DNA of 64,000 nt, taken from Mactromeris polynyma (lineage: Eukaryota > Mollusca > Bivalvia > Venerida > Mactridae). The notes beneath the pieces are model-generated. The model worked only from the letters and a program-made list of their open reading frames with translations, had not been told where the DNA came from and did not search any database. Every line of letters begins with the position of its first letter. The stretch's first letter is position 1. The stretch lies in NCBI GenBank assembly GCA_032209605.1, contig JASFXZ010000040.1:186001-250000 (forward strand), in the 5' to 3' direction. Of this stretch, positions 58,027 to 64,000 are shown in pieces. Both the position numbers and the translations under genes were made by a program.

Positions 58027-61000
58027 CTAGGCTGTCCTGTCAGCGGACAGGCTTACTAAGAAGGATCGTAATATTATGTTGTTGGATTTGTCTAAGTTTT
58101 CTGGTGAGATGTACATCATTCTAACACGGTTCATATCAAGGTCAAGATTAAAGGCACTGTTGTATTGTTCTACTATAGCTTGGACGTCTTTCTGTGGTAG
58201 ACTTCCTGTAAATAGAAAAAAAACAGCTTAATAATCACAGAGAGTCTATATGCTTCAATAAAGTATACTTACCATCACGAACTAGGATTCAATAGTTAAC
58301 GTACTAGCAATATTAAACAACAAATTTTCACATTATTTCCAAAAATATCATAACTTGTTTTTCGTTTTTTTGAGAAACACAACTTTAAAGTTTTACCCTC
58401 TTGAGATAATTGTTACATTCGGGGTTATGGAATTGCGTTTTATTTATGTTAGTATGTGCATTTCAGAACAATATAGGTAGCACAGATAGAAAGAGAAGAG
58501 CTTGGAAAGACGATTTCAACGATACCAAATACTCAAAACCGCCATACATTACGGGGTTCTGGAAATAAGGCGACGAAATGTCAAGTCATAAATATAAACC
58601 ACGAAAAGCTACAAACGTAATATTTAACAACGATGCTTTGCCAGTACAGTCTACTGAAGTATGTTCAGCTTATCAATTTATATGTTACAAATATGATAAC
58701 GTTGTTTGCTGGTGTCATTGGCATTTTCCTTAACATATCCCTTATATTACATGTACGTGTATGAATGTATAACAATAGAGCAGCATGAACAATATACGAA
58801 CGCTTGGTGACCAATGCAAAAAAAAATGGTCAAAATTAAAACATGCAATTACATTCTACTTGAAAATCTAATGTCCAAAATTAATGGTTAGTCGTATGGA
58901 ATAAACAATTCGTTGAGAGAAGATCCATACAATCAAAGCCCATCACATGCAGGACCGTCTTAGTTTACCATGTTATAAAACTTTCAAACTATTTTGTCTC
59001 GGCTACGTACATAGCCCTTCGAAGTGTAGTATGTGTTCCCTTTTGTCGATGCCATACTGAATACTGTATTTCTATTTATATTGCATTACCTTTGTTTGAA
59101 ATATCACTGTTATACAAAGCCTGTGCCATCAGGATGAAGCGATCTTTCCACGGTTTTTCGTTACTCCTTAAACCATCCTTGGTTACCTAAAAACGGCAAA
59201 TTTGAAAGCAAGCCATAAATTTCAGTACAGTTTAGGGCCAAAGTGAGTAACTCATGTTAAATACTCTGTCTGAGACACAGGATATTGTAACAATCTACAT
59301 ACGTAGTTCATCGCCCCTTGTATAGTATATATATACTATAAAAGGAGATATGGCATATTTTGAAAATTGTTTCTAGCTCCTGTGGTCAGAGGTACTTAGC
59401 ATAGCGCACAGACGGACACCTCCTGAACAATTCCCCAAACACTAAGTGCTCTCTTATAAACCATTTTCCCTACAAAACACAAATTGGCTTAAACCATATT
59501 TCTATGTGCGTGCAACATTACCATTAATTTCACCGAAATCGGGGTTCATAATTGTCATTAAAGTCCATCTGATTATATTCTCTGGTTGGCTGTAATACAA
59601 AATGTCAGTTAACATCTACAATAGTTATTGCATAAGTCATGAATATGATGTAAACATAAAAGAGTTAATTCTATATCAAATAAACACAGACATAAAAAGT
59701 CCATATTGACTTGCTGGCACGGGATATATTGACATCAATATGAAATAAAAATAATGCACTTTAGATTACTTGATTGCTTCCATGCCGAGCAAAGCGTTAC
59801 ACATATAATAATGTTTAAACATGAACAACAACAACACATAATGATAGCTCAAATGTACCTGATATTTCATCTCCAGATCTTTTATCTGATGAGACAGCTG
59901 ATCTATTTGTTCTGTCCTGGATCTGTTTGTTCCATCTCCTCTGTCACCATCTTGCCTGTATCCGTCTCTGTATGAATTCTCTCTTCTGTCACGTCTGTAA
60001 GTGTCTCGATCACGGTCGAACCTGGTGCAAGATAATACTTTTAGATTATTCATTGTCTTATTGCAAATGGTGTCTCTACCACTCTACTTAAGCTAATTAT
60101 CGGAACAACATACGTGTATCTATACAATACTGTTAGCTAATCGATATTAAAATGAGTGAATACTTCAATTCTAAATGATATACTACATTTTCTGTTTCTG
60201 TTTCTAAATGCAAAATACAACACATTACTTAATCACTAAGTGAGGTAACACATAATGTTCGAATTATAAAGTATTTGTGAATATATAAAATGTAAATACA
60301 TGTACTCTGACTGTATAAATTGTACCTAATTAGAATTCCAGTGTAAAAGAAAAGATGTTAACGTTTATAAATGTAAATATAAATATACTAAAACACACAC
60401 CAAAACAAATTTAAACTTGTTAATGAAATTGACATAATTATGATTTTAAATATATGTTCAAAACTACGAAAAAAGTACAAATAAAAAATATTAGATGTTA
60501 CAATATGGTTATTTCACACTGGGCATATATACTTATGTAACTGAAATATAAGAAAAACGTTCATCTAATACGAATACTGATTAAGAACTTCCCATCAAAT
60601 TAGTAATTGTAAATACAATTTAGTTATGTCCGACAAATATCTAGTTCGATGAGATTGATTCCAAAATGTAATCAACACGCAGTATAATATATTAATTAAA
60701 AGATTTTGTAACATAAATTGCAAACATCTGTTTTAATTTCCTCTGGCTTGATAATGTTTCACAATATTCCATGTTATTGGGTGTCTGCATTCATTTTTAT
60801 GTTTTATCTGAGAATTCAAAATGACAACTTCATATTCCTTTTCATGGAAAGGGAAAATACTCTTTTGATCTCGAATTAAACGATTATTTTAGTAAGTTTG
60901 GTAGAGATTGGTTTTGTGTTTTGGTATTCTGTATGGTCAGGTGTTTAAATGGTTGCTTTGGTTTAGTGTAAAGCATTATGACTGTTAACAGAAACACGCA

Positions 61001-63371
61001 AACTTGTATCTAAATGTGGACAAAGTCACGTCAAGAAACTTCAAAACGAAAGACAGGCACTCAATACCTAACTTTCTGTTGTTTAGTAGATTCCTCAGAA
61101 TCTAAAGGATATTGCTCCTTTGAATGACCTGGATAAGGGTCAGCATACGGTTCCCTGTATGTCTTAGGGTATGATTTATACCGTGTGGTAGATGGCTGCC
61201 TTATTGGTGAAAGACTACGGACCCTCCTAACAGAGGATTCCTGTCGGGAAACTGGGACTTGGATTCGAGACTGGGACCTTCCAACAGGAGAATTGTCAAA
61301 TCTGTAAGTTAGTGTTAAACAGCTAAATGATATGCAAATACTGAAACTAAGATTATTGGTCTAAGATCATGCGCTGATGCACCTGTAACAAAAATCCATG
61401 CCATTAGTTAAAACATAAAAAACATATTTGTCCCATGCATTTTTATGATAAATATAGTGATGCAAACATGCTTTTGAGTAAACCACTACAACCTGTTATC
61501 TAAGTTTTAAAGTACCTCAAGTCATCCCTATAAGATAATGGACGTCTGCGCGAAGGATCGGGTGATGGTTGTTGAGATTGATTCCTTGGAAATAAATATA
61601 CCGAAATGTAAGAAATAGGTGTTTTGAATTTTTTTAGAATCTAAACGTATTAGAATATAAATCTAATTTTACTTTAACTTCGATCAAGCCTGTTTTAGCT
61701 TTTACCGTTTACAAATACATCATAATATGAAAGTGAATGAACGAAATGTGTGATGTATTAACATATGTAAAGACATTAACATTAATTTAATTTCATTGTA
61801 TACTAGTAATTAAACAAAGAATCAGGGAAACTAAGACTTGCTTGTGGTACCTCTGTGGTTCTATGTAGGATTTTGGTCTGCTGTAATTGCTTGGAGCTCT
61901 ACAAGCGGCTTTCGATTCTCTACAAGTGATATCACACTAAACAATTAAGAACCAATCTTAGCCAGCGAAAACGAAGCAATAGGAACGGGGGTAAAATTTA
62001 AAAAGCCAAATAAAAGCAACACGTTCCTTGCCAACAATTATGCGTTCTTCTCTTTTAGAAAATGTTTCAAAGCGTTGGGACAAAGCACTGCATAAGCTGT
62101 CGCGTTGGGACAAAGCACTGCATAAGCTGTCGCGTTGGGACAAAGCACTGCATAAGCTTTCGTTAACATCATGGAGAAAATGTTAGAACTCTTAAATCGT
62201 GAGGGTTTTCTATGGTCATCATGTAGTTCAAAGCTACAGTTTCAACGGTGACAAAAAAGACAAACAGCCTTTATAAAGGTGGGTGATTCAATTATGTTCA
62301 TTTTCTGAAAAAATGTTGTGAAACTATCGATGTTTTAGTAGCTTGCAAAAAACTTGGAGCAGTACCTGTCACTTTTGTACGCCCATTTCCTCCAGTGACG
62401 CTCGTATGCGGAATCTGTTTTTCTAAAATATGACGATTCGCATTTTATACTAATGTTTTACATTAAACAATCTCCTTAATTTCCCATTTTTAGGGATTAA
62501 CCTCGGCGTTAAATTGTAGTTTGTTAATTTAAATAAGGCAAACAATTCCAAAGAAGAGAAACTAGTAAGACGAAATGTGTAGGAACTCCATTAATAAAAA
62601 CAAGTTTATATTGTTATATAAGTAGTTTTATCACAAACAAAATATACTTATATTGTAAAGTATTAAAACAAAACACAATACACACACACGTGTATACTAA
62701 ATGGATTAAAGGTCTATAGTGTATAATTACTAGACGTATGCGGATAGAGAAGTAAATCGAAACAATGTCAAAAATTAATGGATGAACCAAAGATACAAAA
62801 CATGTTTTCGCATTTCACGAACACTAGCTCGTAAATATGAATTTTTCAGTGGCAAAGAAAAGCAAGTGGCGCACACGGCCTTTCACAATTTAAAAAGCAT
62901 AAGGCAAATAAGCAACTGGCTAAATGTTTAGAGAATATGATAGTAATGTTAAAGTATTATTGTAGTGGCAATGTTTTGGTATTGGTGTTATGCTAATTGA
63001 TACTAATTGGTTTAATGCATCGATAAAAGCTGATACATGAAAACAGAGGCTGACCATTGGACAATGGATATAAACGGACCATATTTAGCCATTGGAAAGC
63101 TTTGCGAACATTAATGAACTGAATGATAAGTGTAGATTAGCTATCCACCCGAGGCTTTGGAATCGCCTGATGATCGAGTCATATACAAAATGACTGACCG
63201 CAAACTCGCCAAATTCTAACAGCATGCTAAAATGTTAGTCGAAAAAAGCCGCGCCATTTCCAGCTAATTTACCTATCGTCCTTAAATGTGTCACGTTCAT
63301 TTATTCGTCTAGGTGGTGGTGGAGATGTAGACTTGTACTGTGTGTCTTGTTGCCAACTTGGTACGTAACTC
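58027..63371 (-). CDS. Paralogue of the EF-hand-like gene: Arg/Ser/Tyr-rich protein with shared C-terminal module, partial
   Basis: Eight exons in the window join in frame: 63371-63273, 62422-62366, 61919-61851, 61584-61516, 61301-61068, 60021-59859, 59186-59090 and 58205-58027, with the stop TAG at 58027-58029. The first five encode low-complexity sequence rich in Arg, Ser, Tyr, Pro and Gln (STSPPPPRRINERDTFKDDR; SYRDDLRFDNSPVGRSQSR; RRVRSLSPIRQPSTTRYKSY). The next carries DRDRDTYRRDRRENSYRDGY and a coiled-coil-like TEQIDQLSHQIKDLEMKYQ. The last two encode EKPWKDRFILMAQALYNSD and LPQKDVQAIVEQYNSAFNLD followed by ISPENLDKSNNIILRSFL. The last three exons match those at 36685-34608. No EF-hand exon is in the window; it may lie to the right or be lost. 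The SR/RS-like stretches could suggest an RNA- or cytoskeleton-associated disordered region, but this is inference. Confidence 0.8.
58206..59089. other. Intron of the 58 kb paralogue
   Basis: An 884-bp intron at the same position and phase as the 836-bp intron 34799-35634 of the other gene. No element or nested gene is seen in it. Confidence 0.6.
60022..61067. other. Intron of the 58 kb paralogue
   Basis: A 1.05 kb AT-rich intron. No additional exon with matching phase and no mobile element could be supported. Confidence 0.55.
61068..63371 (-). CDS. Array of five phase-2, length-multiple-of-three exons
   Basis: The exons measure 99, 57, 69, 69 and 234 nt. Every internal junction is a split Arg codon AG|A or AG|G, with donors GTAAAT, GTACTG, GTACCA, GTACTT and GTATTG. 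Any one can be skipped or duplicated without shifting the frame. The encoded segments are of similar disordered, basic composition. Confidence 0.78.
62073..62162. repeat. 30-bp tandem repeat, three copies
   Basis: The unit CGTTGGGACAAAGCACTGCA plus TAAGCTGTCG is repeated three times with a single change in the last copy. It lies in the intron between exons 61919 and 62366. Confidence 0.95.
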
Positions 63372-64000
63372 CTATACAGTCAAAACGTTTATTTTCTTAA
63401 TATTATTTCAACTCATGAACATTTTTTTGACCAAAAAAACATCGGTGTACGGGAAAGAGTACTCAAATGTACTTTATAAACAAGACACCAAGTATTAATG
63501 ATATTTGATTATAGAAAAAGGTCTTTGATGCATTTAGCTTAAAAATAGTCATGTAATTATAACACTATAACACAACTGATATTTATTCTGGACACAATAT
63601 ATCTAATACTCTTCTAATTAGTGTTTTATTCATTGGTTAGTTCTCCTAACACAGTATGAAACATACAACAGCTGCGTCATGGATGAGTAGAACACTACGA
63701 TATTAACACAACATACACACTGTCACATTAGTTGATTCACTTTTAGCACTCAAATCTATCACACAGCGTCAATGATGTGTAATTATTAGTTTTGTATGCG
63801 ACATGACAGTCGTTGATCTCTATCCCAAGTATTGGAATACATCATATATAATGAAAACAGAACATATAGCGTAACAAGACTAATTTTGATGCAAAGCATC
63901 AAAACGGCGGCACAAGTTTTAGGAAGCATGATATTGAAGATTTATTATTTTGTTTATCAATAAATAAGAAAGTATGATCATCACCAAGCCATAATTCTGG
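63372..64000. other. Intron or upstream sequence of the 58 kb paralogue
   Basis: Exon 63371 opens in the middle of a codon, so more exons must lie to the right. None is recognisable in this last 629 bp. Confidence 0.5.

Overview
This is eukaryotic, animal DNA. It is AT-rich, most of its sequence is non-coding, its coding segments are short exons with GT/AG splice sites, and it is full of decayed retrotransposons and terminal-inverted-repeat (TIR) DNA elements. The repeat types, the DC-STAMP and CYYR1/WBP1-like families, and the frequent TACATGTA-type words suggest a lophotrochozoan, most likely a bivalve mollusc. The phylum is inferred; nothing in the window fixes the species. There is no prokaryotic gene, CRISPR array, intact tRNA gene or rRNA gene.

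Four host loci can be read by joining exons in frame. (1) 685-2256 (+) is the 3' end of a DC-STAMP-domain membrane protein with a Cys-rich RING-like tail. A 3.2 kb block around it (about 303-3500) is copied at about 28441-31681, where the gene is a pseudogene. (2) 7002-8481 (-), possibly extending to a 10-nt microexon at 19666, encodes a small single-pass membrane protein with a PPPY tail (CYYR1/VOPP1/WBP1-like). (3) 34608-43673 (-), possibly starting at 47913, is a gene of 11 or 12 exons. It encodes an EF-hand-like protein of about 575 aa that resembles C1orf87/CREF, with an Arg-rich and coiled-coil C-terminal part. (4) 58027-63371 (-), continuing beyond the window, is a paralogue whose last three exons match those of gene 3. 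Its upstream exons encode an Arg/Ser/Tyr/Pro-rich protein from a run of phase-2 exons whose lengths are all multiples of three.

The rest is mainly mobile DNA. There is a LINE 3' fragment (13.7-14.2 kb), an L1/Tx1-like LINE with internal deletions (15.1-19.0 kb), a CR1/L2-like LINE on the minus strand (27.0-28.4 kb), another LINE tail (46.1-46.5 kb) and a broken Tc1-like transposase (54.3-54.85 kb). There is also a probable Harbinger-type accessory ORF (8.8-10.8 kb) and several TA-flanked TIR/MITE families (3.5-4.5, 20.4, 36.3, 36.8, 41.6, 52.8 and 53.3 kb). Two tRNA-like SINE heads lie at 42.2 and 42.8 kb. Decayed host-type fragments include a THAP-domain gene (25.0-26.8 kb) and a RecQ-like helicase N-terminus (55 kb). 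A 1.8 kb minisatellite with a 44/45-bp unit (50.6-52.4 kb) sits inside one copy of an older local duplication.

The most unusual features are the tandem pair of genes 3 and 4, which share a C-terminal module but differ in their N-terminal parts, and the skippable exon array of gene 4. All exon models are read by eye from splice sites and frame continuity. Transcript data would be needed to prove them.
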